This document shows positions 28,366 through 37,458 of a stretch of 64,000 nt of DNA, in pieces. The notes beneath the pieces are model-generated. The model made no database searches. It was not told where the DNA came from and saw only the letters and a program-made list of their open reading frames with translations. The stretch is taken from NCBI GenBank assembly GCA_964463695.1, contig CAYXCZ010000006.1, positions 1-64,000 of the forward strand. Direction: 5' to 3'. The position numbers and the translations under genes are program-made. Every line of letters starts with the position of its first letter. The first letter of the stretch is position 1. Source of the DNA: JALNZU01 sp964463695. Its GTDB lineage: Bacteria; Bacteroidota; Bacteroidia; Bacteroidales; F082.

Positions 28366-29709
28366 TTATAATTTATTTTCTTTAATCATGCGGTAAATTG
28401 TAGATTTCCCAATGTCCAATTTTTTTGCAACCAGCACAACGTTGTTGTCGAACTTATCAAGGTAATAACGAATAATTTTGGCAGTGTATTCTTCGAGGGT
28501 GTTTTCTTCGAGAAGGAAATTTGAAGAGGCGTTGGTCGAATTAAACGAAATGTGATGTTCATCAATTTGATCGGAGTCGGTTAACACAGCTGCCAGTTCC
28601 ATTACCGCTTTCAGTTCGCGTACATTGCCTGGAAACGAATATTGCATCAATTTTTGTTGGGCACTTTCAGAAATGCTCAGCTTGGCCATTTTGTTTTCCT
28701 GACAAAAATCATCTACAAAAAACTTAGCCAGTATCAGGATGTCATTACTGCGGTACCGCAAAGGGGGCAGTTCGATTGGCAAGCCTAAAAGCCTGTAATA
28801 GAGGTCCTCGCGGAAGTTGCCTTTTTGAACTTCTTCAGCCAGATTGCGGTTTGTTGCCACAATCAACCGGATATCAATTTTAATCAAGTCGTTACCACCA
28901 ACACGGCTTAACTCGCGTTCCTGAATTACACGCAGCAACTTACTTTGCATATGAAGGTCCATCTCTCCGATTTCATCTAAAAAGATTGAGCCTCCTTGTG
29001 CTTGTTCAAACTTTCCTGTTTTACGGGTAATAGCACCTGTGAAACTACCTTTTTCATGCCCAAACATTTCGCTCTCAATCAGGTCGCGTGGGATTGCAGA
29101 AACATTAACAGCCACAAATGGTTTTTTAGCACGGGTAGAATTGTAATGAATCGCTTTGGCTACCAACTCTTTACCTGTTCCCGTCTCTCCTGTTATTGAA
29201 ACTGTAATATTGGTTTTAATAGCCTTTTCAATCAGACTGAAAATTTGTCTGATAGCAGGGCTATTACCTTTAATGACGTTTCTAAACTCGTATTTTCGAC
29301 CGATTTCTTCTTTCAGGTAGCTAATCTCACTTTTCAATAAAAGATTTTCACGAATCTTTTTTATGATATTCCACAGACGGTCTTTTACGTCATCATCCTT
29401 TACGAAATAGTCGTAAGCACCCTCCCGTAAAAGGGCAACAGCTGTAGAAATGTCTTCCTGCCCTGATACAATTACAACCGGAATTTCAGGGTTCTCTTTT
29501 TTAATCTGACGCATCACCTCCAGACCCGACATGTCGGGTAAGCTGTAATCAAGCGAAACCAATGAAGGTGTTTTGTAGAGGTTCTTCAGACATTCGGAAC
29601 CAGCCTTAAACAAATGAACCTCATTGTCAGGATTCAATGAGAGATGGTGTTTTAGCATCTCTCCATACAATGGGTCATCTTCAACTACAAATATCCTGAA
29701 ACTTTCCAT
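28366..29709 (-). CDS. NtrC-family sigma-54-dependent response regulator
   Basis: 447 residues. Receiver (about 1-120; phosphoacceptor Asp in LVSLDYSLPDMSG, Lys in YFVKDDD), AAA+ central domain (about 145-375) with Walker A GETGTGKE, the sigma-54 contact loop GSFTGA (usual form GAFTGA), Walker B GGSIFLDEIGEM and the arginine-finger region, then a Fis-type helix-turn-helix (about 405-447; VAKKLDIGKSTIYRMIKEN). It activates sigma-54 promoters when its receiver is phosphorylated. It forms an operon with the Hpt gene. The targets are unknown. Confidence 0.92.
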   Translation of the reverse strand: MESFRIFVVEDDPLYGEMLKHHLSLNPDNEVHLFKAGSECLKNLYKTPSLVSLDYSLPDMSGLEVMRQIKKENPEIPVVIVSGQEDISTAVALLREGAYDYFVKDDDVKDRLWNIIKKIRENLLLKSEISYLKEEIGRKYEFRNVIKGNSPAIRQIFSLIEKAIKTNITVSITGETGTGKELVAKAIHYNSTRAKKPFVAVNVSAIPRDLIESEMFGHEKGSFTGAITRKTGKFEQAQGGSIFLDEIGEMDLHMQSKLLRVIQERELSRVGGNDLIKIDIRLIVATNRNLAEEVQKGNFREDLYYRLLGLPIELPPLRYRSNDILILAKFFVDDFCQENKMAKLSISESAQQKLMQYSFPGNVRELKAVMELAAVLTDSDQIDEHHISFNSTNASSNFLLEENTLEEYTAKIIRYYLDKFDNNVVLVAKKLDIGKSTIYRMIKENKL

Positions 29710-29841
29710 AAGCTAGATTTGAGGTTTTGTTAGCGTGAGCAAACATTTTTATTCCAATGAAAAACAATTACTTAGAGTTTCTCGATTTTGGAAGCATGAC
29801 AAAATTAAGCACTTACGTTTCATTTTGCAAATTTATTTTGC

Positions 29842-29867
29842 ACTATTTTCCAAATATGGGAAATAGT
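29842..29867. promoter_or_regulatory. 10-bp dyad upstream of the sigma-54 activator gene
   Basis: Arms 29842-29851 (actattttcc) and 29858-29867 (gggaaatagt) pair over ten positions with one G-T pair and a 6-nt centre. A minus-strand TAAATTTG (29828-29835) lies 6 nt away, so the dyad would straddle the upstream part of a promoter for the regulator. Operator function is a guess. Confidence 0.3.
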
Positions 29868-29962
29868 AGGGAAATTGTAGTGAAAAACAGCCTAATCATA
29901 GCGCAATGTTGCAGTAAAGGTCTTTTTCTTAGATAAATGAGTTTAAAATGTGTTTTTTGGAA

Positions 29963-29970
29963 TAACTTTG
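29963..29970 (+). promoter_or_regulatory. -7 promoter element that decides the start of the PHP-like gene
   Basis: TAACTTTG matches TAnnTTTG and sits inside the longest possible frame (from 29950). Transcription from about 29977 makes the ATG at 29989 the likely start. Confidence 0.55.
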
Positions 29971-29988
29971 CTTTTTAAACCTTTTACA

Positions 29989-31176
29989 ATGCCTCAATCG
30001 CAGACACAGTACAGTTGGTCAAAATTTTTCTTTCGTTTAATTGGAATACCAATCTTATTTTCTGCAGGCTTCACTCTGGTTTTTTATTTAGCATCACCTT
30101 TTTATACCTTCAAACAACCAAAACAATTTGCCGGAGAATATATATATAATCCTTATGCCGGTATCTCGCTTAAAAAACAGAAAGATCTTAGTTTCCATCT
30201 TAGCGCTCACCACATGGCTGATGTGCTGTTGAATGGCAGATTGAGAATCAACCTAAAGTATAATGATTCAATTGTTTATGCTCCAAAAAGTATGGATATC
30301 AGTAATTTTCAATTCTTGCATCAATTTGCTGATTCAAGAGGTGATTTATTGAATATCTATCGGCATGGTTATGGAATTACCAACGATCAGCAATTGTGCA
30401 TCGGAGCCAGAAAAGTTGTCTGGACAGAATATCCTGTCATTCAAAACCTCCGGCACAAGCAGGATATTATCGAGAAACTTCATCGTACTAGTCGATTGAT
30501 TGCATTGTCTGATCCTTATATCTCTTACACTGAGAACGAATTAAAGTATTTGAGTGGGTACCATTTGATAGAACTGACCAATACTGAAGACGAAGCTTTA
30601 AAAAGCTGGGATATTGCATTGAGTAATGGTCACCGTATTTACCTTATGCTCACCAATCTGGAGTTTAAAGGTTTAAAACTTAATGAACAAATGCTTCATT
30701 TCAATCATGTTCTTGCAATAAGTGATTCTCTGGATGCCGTTGTTCAGGCATTGGATGAAGGGACTTTTTACTCCGTTACCTTTCCTGAAAGTTTAAAGAA
30801 TACACTATCCGTTCGTTTGAAAAGTGCTGTTGTTGAGCGTGATACCTTTTTCGTTGAGGTTGAACCGCTTGCCGCTTCGTTCCGGTTTATTGGGCAAGAT
30901 AGCAAACAACTTCAGATATCAGATTCAACTATTAAGGCCGCTTATCCAATCCAGAAAGAAGATACCTACATCCGAACCGAAATTTCATTTGCTGATGGGA
31001 CTGTAATGTTTCTCAATCCAATTAGTCGTCAGGAAGAACAAAATCAGGAGCGTCAAAAACTGTCAAGTTTTAATGCAACTCATACAGCACTCATGAGAGG
31101 CGTGTATATAGTATTGATAATGTTGTTGTTACAGCTTATTTATAGATGGCAGATAAAAAAACTAAAAAGTAAATAG
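29989..31176 (+). CDS. Membrane-anchored PHP-like (degenerate phosphoesterase-fold) protein
   Basis: 395 residues from ATG 29989 (see promoter at 29963). One membrane helix near the N terminus (FFFRLIGIPILFSAGFTLVFYLA) and one near the C terminus (GVYIVLIMLLLQLIYRW) flank an extracytoplasmic domain. The order of blocks recalls PHP-type phosphoesterases: an early DLSFHLSAHHMADV (PHP proteins have HxH), a GYGI turn, an IALSDPYISYTENELKYLSGYHLIELTN block (usually HP ... GxxxiEi N), and KSWDIALSNGHRIYLML followed by LDEGTFYSV. Most expected metal ligands are missing, so this is probably a non-catalytic or altered member. It is followed 7 nt later by a GT39 gene, suggesting a joint envelope-glycan role. 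The fold assignment is tentative. Confidence 0.55.
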   Translation: MPQSQTQYSWSKFFFRLIGIPILFSAGFTLVFYLASPFYTFKQPKQFAGEYIYNPYAGISLKKQKDLSFHLSAHHMADVLLNGRLRINLKYNDSIVYAPKSMDISNFQFLHQFADSRGDLLNIYRHGYGITNDQQLCIGARKVVWTEYPVIQNLRHKQDIIEKLHRTSRLIALSDPYISYTENELKYLSGYHLIELTNTEDEALKSWDIALSNGHRIYLMLTNLEFKGLKLNEQMLHFNHVLAISDSLDAVVQALDEGTFYSVTFPESLKNTLSVRLKSAVVERDTFFVEVEPLAASFRFIGQDSKQLQISDSTIKAAYPIQKEDTYIRTEISFADGTVMFLNPISRQEEQNQERQKLSSFNATHTALMRGVYIVLIMLLLQLIYRWQIKKLKSK

Positions 31177-31183
31177 GACCTTC

Positions 31184-32743
31184 ATGCAATCATCTGAGTA
31201 TAAAAACAGACTCTATTTACTATTACTGATTAGTTTCATGATTAGAACTTTTCTCGCTGCATGGCATGAGCTTGGTAATGATGAGGTGTACTATTACACA
31301 TATGCGCTTTTCCCCGATTGGAGTCACTTCGATCACCCACCCATGATCGGTTGGATGATGCAATTATTCAGCCTGAATCTGATTTTTGACAGCGAGTTGT
31401 TTTTGCGACTCTCATCGGTAGTATTAATGACAGCCAACACCTGGATCGCATTTCAAATAGGAAAAACAATCAAAGATGACCGAACAGGCTGGTATGCTGC
31501 CTTGCTTTATACCGGCTCCGTATATGCTTTTGTGATAACCGGGTTTATGATCCTGCCCGATACTCCACAAAACTTTTTTTGGATGATAAGTCTATGGTTG
31601 ATGGCCCTGTCTTTAAAGAACTCCATAACTAATTTTCAGAGGGATTGGTTGTTTGTCGCAATTGGATTTTCCATCGGTTTAGGTATGATTTCAAAATATA
31701 CGAGTGTTATTTTATGGCTCGGATTTGGAATATATGTTCTTGTATATCAACGTAATTGGCTTAAAAAACCGTCGTTGTATCTGGCAATATTGCTTTCTGC
31801 AGCATGTTTGTTGCCGGTTATTTGGTGGAATATGCAAAACAATTTTATAAGTTTCAGCTTTCAAGGTGAAAGAATAAATATTTTTGATGCCTCTTTTCGC
31901 CCCGATTTGTTTTTTACCGAATTAGGAGGACAGATTGTTTATAATAATCCGATGAATTTTGCCCTTATTGTGGCGGCGTTGTTTGAGTTGTTTCGAAAAC
32001 CCCTTTGGTTGGAAAAGAAATTCATACAATTGTTTCTACTTCTTGGAATTCCGTTAATTTTTATTTTTCTCTTTTTCTCTCTTTTCCGCTCAACCTTGCC
32101 TCATTGGACAGGCCCAGCCTACAATACGCTCTTGTTTCTTGCTGCTGCAAGGCTATCTTCACTTCGAAAGGATTGGCTGCCCTTGAGTATAAAGTTTAGC
32201 TTATTGGTTTTGCTTATTTTTATAACCGTGGGAAGCCTGCAAATTAAGTTTGGAATCATTCCAATGAAAGATCAGCAAGCTTTTCACCGGCTTGGCCGCA
32301 ATGATGTGACGCTTGACATGGTAGGTTACCGTAAACTATTGCCATCTTTTACGCAGGTCAGAGCTCATCATATTCAAGCTGGTAATATGTCTGAGGAAGA
32401 TGGGATTGTTGGTGAAAATTGGTTTCCTTTAGCCAATCTCGATTATTATATTGCTCGACCACTGGGAATGAAGGTTCTCGGCCTTGGTGAGCCGCAACGT
32501 CTTCATAAATATCTATGGGTTAATGAATTAAGAGGTGGATTTCATAAAGGAGATGATTTTTGGTACATCACCAATAGCCGTGATTACAAACATCCTGAAG
32601 AAGTCTATGATCTGAAATTCGAACAAATTATCGCCGCTGACACAATTGAGATTGAACGGGGAGGACAAGTTGCCAAAAGGTATTTTGTTTTTTTGCTAAA
32701 AGATTTGAAGGAAGTTCCCCCTTTGTATCTGACTAAGAAGTAG
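31184..32743 (+). CDS. GT39 family (ArnT/PMT-like) membrane glycosyltransferase
   Basis: 519 residues. It has about ten hydrophobic helices in the first 360 residues and a soluble C-terminal part. The first extracytoplasmic loop has the conserved acidic pair in GNDEVYYYTYALFPDWSHFDHPPMIGW, the catalytic signature of dolichyl/undecaprenyl-phosphate-sugar transferases. Such enzymes move a sugar from a polyprenyl-phosphate carrier onto a lipid or protein on the outer face of the inner membrane. The acceptor is unknown. It is co-transcribed with the PHP-like gene. Confidence 0.88.
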   Translation: MQSSEYKNRLYLLLLISFMIRTFLAAWHELGNDEVYYYTYALFPDWSHFDHPPMIGWMMQLFSLNLIFDSELFLRLSSVVLMTANTWIAFQIGKTIKDDRTGWYAALLYTGSVYAFVITGFMILPDTPQNFFWMISLWLMALSLKNSITNFQRDWLFVAIGFSIGLGMISKYTSVILWLGFGIYVLVYQRNWLKKPSLYLAILLSAACLLPVIWWNMQNNFISFSFQGERINIFDASFRPDLFFTELGGQIVYNNPMNFALIVAALFELFRKPLWLEKKFIQLFLLLGIPLIFIFLFFSLFRSTLPHWTGPAYNTLLFLAAARLSSLRKDWLPLSIKFSLLVLLIFITVGSLQIKFGIIPMKDQQAFHRLGRNDVTLDMVGYRKLLPSFTQVRAHHIQAGNMSEEDGIVGENWFPLANLDYYIARPLGMKVLGLGEPQRLHKYLWVNELRGGFHKGDDFWYITNSRDYKHPEEVYDLKFEQIIAADTIEIERGGQVAKRYFVFLLKDLKEVPPLYLTKK

Positions 32744-32869
32744 GTCAGAATACAGGTAAATTTCTTTTGACTACTCTTTATGCGGATTTAATGATAATGC
32801 ATCCCTCATTCAGTAGATATTTTGAAAAAGAAGCCAATTGCCTTTTTACATTTGAAGTTTCATAGAAAC

Positions 32870-32903
32870 AAAAAAAGGGAAAAACCATAAAGTATTTCCC
32901 TTT
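32870..32903 (-). terminator. Rho-independent terminator of the acyl-CoA dehydrogenase gene
   Basis: The stem aaagggaaa (32874-32882) pairs with tttcccttt (32895-32903), and an A-run at 32870-32876 becomes a T-run on the minus strand. It lies 27 nt past the stop. Confidence 0.75.
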
Positions 32904-32929
32904 CTTAGCATATAAAGAAGTTTTATTTA

Positions 32930-34114
32930 TTATCCCTTATAAGCAGGAATTCCTGTTATTTCATGTCCGGTAATTAGCAGATGCACATCATGAGTTCCTT
33001 CATAAGTGATAACTGATTCGAGATTCATCATATGTCGCATCATTGGAAAATCGTTGGTAATACCCATAGCACCAAGTACTTGACGCATTTCCCGAGCGAT
33101 ATTCAATGCCATTTCCACATTATTGCGTTTTGCCATAGAGATTTGTGCCGGAGTTGCACGACCCTCATTACGCAAAACGCCTACGCGCCAGGCAAGTAAC
33201 TGTGCTTTGGTGATCTCGGTAAGTGCTTCAGCTAATTTTTTTTGTTGAATCTGGAATCCACCGATTGGCTTGCCAAATTGATGTCTTTCGAGTGAATAGC
33301 GCAAAGCGGAATCGTAACAATCCATTGCTGCACCAATAACGCCCCAGGCAATACCAAATCGTGCTGAGCTCAGACAGCTTAATGGACCGCGCAAACCCTT
33401 CACACCCGGCAGGAGGTTTTCTTTAGGAACTTTCACGTTATCGAATACAAGCTCACCTGTTACCGAAGCTCTTAATGACCATTTTCCATGTGTCTCAGGA
33501 GCAGTGAAGCCTTCCATTCCCTTTTCAACTATCAATCCTCTGATAACATCATGTTCATCTTTTGCCCAAACAATAGCTACATCGGCGATGGAGGAGTTGG
33601 TAATCCACATTTTCGCTCCGTTCAGAAGATAGTGGTCGCCCATGTCTTTAAAACGGGTAATCATGCTGCCTGGATCTGAACCATAGTTAGGTTCTGTAAG
33701 GCCAAAACAGCCAATGAGTTCTCCGGTGGCTAACTTAGGCAGATACTTCATTTTCTGCTCTTCAGATCCAAAGCTGTAAATCGGATACATTACCAGTGAT
33801 GTTTGAACTGAAGCCATTGATCTTACACCGGAATCACCTCTTTCAAGTTCCTGCATGATGATACCATAGGCTATATAATCCATTCCTGCACCGCCATAAG
33901 CTTCAGGGATGAAAGGCCCAAACGCGCCAATGTCACCTAATTCTTTGATAAGGTGAAGGGGAAAGACAGCTTTCTCAAAATTCTCTTCTATAGTTGGCTT
34001 TATCGAACGGTTGACCCATTCGCGAACTGCAGCCCTTACAATTTTGTGTTCTTCAGTAAATAAATCGTCCACTAAATAGTGATCCGGTGCTGTAAATTGA
34101 ATTGATGATGCCAT
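32930..34114 (-). CDS. Acyl-CoA dehydrogenase, glutaryl-CoA dehydrogenase-like
   Basis: 394 residues, full length for the family. FAD-binding signatures LTEPNYGSDPGSM and MWITNSS are present. The catalytic-base Glu lies in TYEGTHDVHLLITG, the position and motif used by glutaryl-CoA dehydrogenase, and LRASVTGELVFDNVKVP also fits that subgroup. It would oxidise glutaryl-CoA to crotonyl-CoA with decarboxylation in lysine/tryptophan breakdown. The kynureninase encoded at 60864-62147 belongs to tryptophan breakdown too, but it is distant and no electron-transfer flavoprotein is adjacent. Isovaleryl- or butyryl-type specificity is less likely. The gene is monocistronic with its own terminator. Confidence 0.88.
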   Translation of the reverse strand: MASSIQFTAPDHYLVDDLFTEEHKIVRAAVREWVNRSIKPTIEENFEKAVFPLHLIKELGDIGAFGPFIPEAYGGAGMDYIAYGIIMQELERGDSGVRSMASVQTSLVMYPIYSFGSEEQKMKYLPKLATGELIGCFGLTEPNYGSDPGSMITRFKDMGDHYLLNGAKMWITNSSIADVAIVWAKDEHDVIRGLIVEKGMEGFTAPETHGKWSLRASVTGELVFDNVKVPKENLLPGVKGLRGPLSCLSSARFGIAWGVIGAAMDCYDSALRYSLERHQFGKPIGGFQIQQKKLAEALTEITKAQLLAWRVGVLRNEGRATPAQISMAKRNNVEMALNIAREMRQVLGAMGITNDFPMMRHMMNLESVITYEGTHDVHLLITGHEITGIPAYKG

Positions 34115-34528
34115 TTTTTTACTTTATCGGTTTGAAAAATTAGTTAGGCCATAAAATTACAGCTTTCTTTCGTTCGTTAAAAAAAACTGCCAGCTACCAT
34201 GATAATAAAGATTCAATGTCCCTAATAATTGAAAAAAACACCTTAACAAAAAGTGTTTTTGCGGGAATATTACAGTTGGTTTTTATTTTTATTTGAATGA
34301 AAACATAATGAGTTAGGGTGTGAATCATTTATTTTTGACAAAAAGGCATTTCAAATAGTTTTACCTTTGAGAGGGTTAATCGGCTTATCGTTAGTACTTA
34401 TAATATTTTAATAAGTAATTACATACCAATATATTAAGTTATTAATTTAAAAGTGATTTTACTGATTATCAAAGGATTTATTTTGATTTTGGAAAGTCAT
34501 AAATCCACAAATTTATATACAGTCAATT
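34115..34528. other. Intergenic region between divergent genes
   Basis: 414 nt, very AT-rich. It contains a possible plus-strand -7 element TACCTTTG at 34362-34369, about 150 nt before the DUF418 gene, and a weak hairpin (aaaaacac 34234-34241, gtgttttt 34253-34260, 11-nt loop). No tRNA, small open frame or known leader was recognised. Confidence 0.45.
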
Positions 34529-35713
34529 ATGGAATCTGTTAGTCAAACACGCCTGCATGTAGTGGATGCTTTAAGGGGTTTTGCTATTGTTTCAATCATG
34601 CTTTTGCATAATCTGGAGCATTTCGACTTCTATTTTCAACCATCAGGACTGCCTGATTGGATGCAGGCGCTTGATAAAGTTATTTGGGATAGCCTTTTCT
34701 TTTTGTTCGCAGGAAAATCATATGCCATTTTTGCTTTATTGTTTGGTTTGACGTTTTATATTCAAACGGAACGACAGGCTCAGATTGGTAAAAATTTCAA
34801 TGGTCGATTTGCCTGGCGAATGGTGTTATTACTAGGTTTTGGAATCATTAACTCTGCTTTTTATCAAGGTGATATACTTACTCTATACGCTGTAATTGGG
34901 GTTATGCTCATTCCGTTTTATCGTCTTTCAACAAAGTGGGTATTAATTATGTCTATCATTTTGATGTTGCAACCCTTTGAATGGATACATCTTTTTCAGG
35001 CTTTTCAACACCCGGATAAATTAATAAGCGATCCTGTTTCGTGGACTTATTTTGGTAAAATGGAGTCGTATATTACCGGGAGTTCATTTCTGGCTACTGT
35101 GGTCGGAAACCTTAGCAATGGCAAATACGCGGTTATACTTTGGACATGGGAAAACGGACGTGTTTTGCAAACGCTTTCATTGTTTCTTTTAGGAATGCTG
35201 GCTGGAAGAAAGCAGATATTCGACCTAAATCATTCAAAATTAATATTTTGGAAGAAGACGATCCTCATATCTGGTAGTGCATTTTTGCCTCTTTATTATT
35301 TTAGACAGCATGCTGCAGACTTCACCACCGGAGAAGCAGTTTTGAGACCGCTTCAAACTTTGCTGACTTCATGGACCAATATTGCGTTTCTTGGTTTTTT
35401 AGTAGCTGGTTTTGTGTTGCTTTTTGCAGCTAATTCATCTCAAAAACTACTAAAGGGGTTTTCGTCAATTGGCAGGATGAGCCTTTCCAATTATATTTTC
35501 CAATCCATTCTTGGATCTTTCATTTATTATGGTTTCGGGTTGGGCATGTATAAATACACTGGCGCAACCTACAGCTTGCTTATTGGCCTTTCACTGGCAA
35601 TTCTGCAAGGCATTTTTAGTTCGTGGTGGATGATGAACAACCGGCAAGGCCCGCTCGAAACCCTTTGGCATAAAGCTACCTGGATGAGTTTTAAAAGAGC
35701 TCAGCAGAGATGA
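34529..35713 (+). CDS. DUF418 (YeiB-type) polytopic membrane protein
   Basis: 394 residues with about ten hydrophobic helices. The N-terminal VVDALRGFAIVSIMLLHN motif is shared by DUF1624/acyltransferase-type membrane families. GDILTLYAVIGVMLIPFYRL and the C-terminal SNYIFQSILGSFIYYGFGLGMY block are DUF418 hallmarks. It is an inner-membrane protein of unknown function, suspected in the family to handle acyl or small-molecule transport. It ends 6 nt from the convergent ammonium transporter gene with no terminator between them. Confidence 0.83.
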   Translation: MESVSQTRLHVVDALRGFAIVSIMLLHNLEHFDFYFQPSGLPDWMQALDKVIWDSLFFLFAGKSYAIFALLFGLTFYIQTERQAQIGKNFNGRFAWRMVLLLGFGIINSAFYQGDILTLYAVIGVMLIPFYRLSTKWVLIMSIILMLQPFEWIHLFQAFQHPDKLISDPVSWTYFGKMESYITGSSFLATVVGNLSNGKYAVILWTWENGRVLQTLSLFLLGMLAGRKQIFDLNHSKLIFWKKTILISGSAFLPLYYFRQHAADFTTGEAVLRPLQTLLTSWTNIAFLGFLVAGFVLLFAANSSQKLLKGFSSIGRMSLSNYIFQSILGSFIYYGFGLGMYKYTGATYSLLIGLSLAILQGIFSSWWMMNNRQGPLETLWHKATWMSFKRAQQR

Positions 35714-35719
35714 TCAAAT

Positions 35720-37057
35720 TTAGGATTGAGAGCGAAGCGCTTCGTAACCATCACCTGAATACATTGTTTCATCGTGTTGGCTCAAGTCCAGACCAATAGC
35801 TTCTTGTTCGGCTGTAACACGCATTGGGACAAGCATATCGGTGATTTTGTATAAAATCCAGGACCCGCCAAAAGCAAAAACACCCACAATCACCAATGCA
35901 AGAAGATGGTAGAGAAACGTAGTAGTTTCGCCATGAATTAAACCAACTTCTTTAGCAAAAACAGCAGTGAGAATCATGCCGGTGATGCCTCCCATTCCAT
36001 GAGCAGGAAAAACATCAAGAGTATCATCAATAGAAGTTTTGCTTTTCATGCTTATTGCAACATTACTAACGATAGCGGCAACAACGCCAATAAAAATACT
36101 TGCCCCCACATCAACAAAACCAGCTGCAGGAGTGATTGCTACCAAGCCAACAACAGCCCCGATAGAGGCACCCATAGCTGACGGCTTCCGACCCATAGCC
36201 CCATCAAAGAAAACCCATGCAATCATAGCTGCTGCTGAAGCTGTATTGGTATTTAAAAATGCAAGTACCGACTGCGCGTTGGCTCCTAGTGCTGAGCCTG
36301 CATTGAAGCCAAACCAACCAAACCAAAGCATCCCGGTACCAAGTAGAACATAGGTAACACGGGCAGGTTTATGGTTTCCTGCATCTTTACGTTTTCCAAG
36401 AAACAACGCTCCTGCCAAAGCAGCAAAGCCTGCCGACATATGAACCACCGTTCCTCCTGCAAAATCAAGCACTCCCCAGTTGCGTAATAATCCATTGGGA
36501 TGCCATGTCATATGTGCTAAAGGAGCATAAATTAAGAGGCTAAACAAGCTGATAAAAACAAGATAGCCGGTAAATCGTATTCTTCCAGCAAATGATCCTG
36601 TTATCAGAGCCGGTGTGATAATAGCAAATTTCAATTGGAATAAGGCAAATAATGCCAAAGGAATAGTGGGTGAAAGGGCTGGATGTGAATGCCCACCAAC
36701 ATTTTTAAACATGAAAAATGTCATAGGATTTCCAATTATCCCTGTGCCTGATCCACCGATGCTTTCACCAAAAGAAAGGCTGAAACCGATGATAACCCAC
36801 AAAACACTGATCACACCCATGGCAATAAAACTCTGTAACATCGTGGAAATCACGTTTTTCTTTTCCATCATCCCGCCATAGAAAAAGGATAATCCGGGTG
36901 TCATCAATAGTACGAGGGCAGTGGCTGTCAGCATCCATGCAATATCAGCTGCTACAAGATTTTCATCACCACCGAAATCCCCTCCTGATGGTATCAAAAT
37001 ACCCATGATGGCAAACATCATGAAGATCGCGAGAAAAAACAGGTACTTAGTTTTCAT
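35720..37057 (-). CDS. amt: Ammonium transporter (Amt/MEP/Rh family)
   Basis: 445 residues. The N-terminal hydrophobic segment may be a signal peptide, followed by 11 membrane helices. Family signatures are present: AADIAWMLTATALVLLMTPGLSFFYGGM, and the two pore histidines in GGTVVHMSAG and FPAHGMGG. It moves ammonium or ammonia across the inner membrane. The C-terminal cytoplasmic tail (DMLVPMRVTAEQEAIGLDLSQHDE) is the conserved regulatory tail that PII/GlnK proteins contact, but no glnK gene is adjacent. The -7 element TACATTTG lies about 47 nt upstream. Confidence 0.95.
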   Translation of the reverse strand: MKTKYLFFLAIFMMFAIMGILIPSGGDFGGDENLVAADIAWMLTATALVLLMTPGLSFFYGGMMEKKNVISTMLQSFIAMGVISVLWVIIGFSLSFGESIGGSGTGIIGNPMTFFMFKNVGGHSHPALSPTIPLALFALFQLKFAIITPALITGSFAGRIRFTGYLVFISLFSLLIYAPLAHMTWHPNGLLRNWGVLDFAGGTVVHMSAGFAALAGALFLGKRKDAGNHKPARVTYVLLGTGMLWFGWFGFNAGSALGANAQSVLAFLNTNTASAAAMIAWVFFDGAMGRKPSAMGASIGAVVGLVAITPAAGFVDVGASIFIGVVAAIVSNVAISMKSKTSIDDTLDVFPAHGMGGITGMILTAVFAKEVGLIHGETTTFLYHLLALVIVGVFAFGGSWILYKITDMLVPMRVTAEQEAIGLDLSQHDETMYSGDGYEALRSQS

Positions 37058-37103
37058 TTTTTAGTTGTTTTATGTTCCGAAAAGCAGAACCGTTAGCTTA
37101 ACG

Positions 37104-37111
37104 CAAATGTA
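37104..37111 (-). promoter_or_regulatory. -7 promoter element of amt
   Basis: On the minus strand the sequence reads TACATTTG, an exact TAnnTTTG match. A TTTA at 37133-37136 is 21 nt upstream as a weak -33 element. Confidence 0.5.
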
Positions 37112-37360
37112 TTTTTATTTCAAACGGATTTATAAAAGAAAAAATGAATGGTTTTGTGTGAATATCAATAATTATTGTCGTTAACTATATGAATTACAAC
37201 TATATGTGAAATTTATTTAATTGAAATCTTATCAATAATTCATTTCATTTAGCCTCCTGTTTTTTTTCGCAATGGGTTTCGGAACTTTTTAGCAACTGTA
37301 TGTTTCTGCTGTTATCAATAGCAGAAAGTGGTTTTAAGCCATGAAACGTATCTTAGACAT

Positions 37361-37387
37361 AAAAAAAGCAACCCTTTCGGATTGCTT
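37361..37387 (-). terminator. Probable terminator of the aldo/keto reductase gene
   Basis: gcaa-c-cc / gg-a-ttgc hairpin with one internal mismatch and a TTTC loop. It is bordered on the minus-strand 3' side by seven T (37361-37367). Confidence 0.6.
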
Positions 37388-37458
37388 CTCTGTTTGTTAA
37401 TCTGATGAAATTCTGATATCAAAAAAAAGGTAAAAATTCAACAGATCGAGTTTAGGTT

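Larger units (their letters stand above)
37058..37458. other. Intergenic region with the amt promoter and an upstream terminator
   Basis: 401 nt between two minus-strand genes. It holds the minus-strand -7 element of amt (37104-37111) and the terminator of the aldo/keto reductase gene (37361-37387). The rest is AT-rich with no gene seen. Confidence 0.5.

Noticed and set aside
34234..34260. Hairpin aaaaacac / gtgttttt as a terminator
   Set aside because: It lies between two divergent genes, so no upstream transcript needs it; the stem is A/T-rich with an 11-nt loop. A short unannotated RNA cannot be excluded but nothing else supports one.
35720..37057. Possible Amt-GlnK nitrogen-sensing module
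   Set aside because: No PII-like gene is found on either side of amt in this window.
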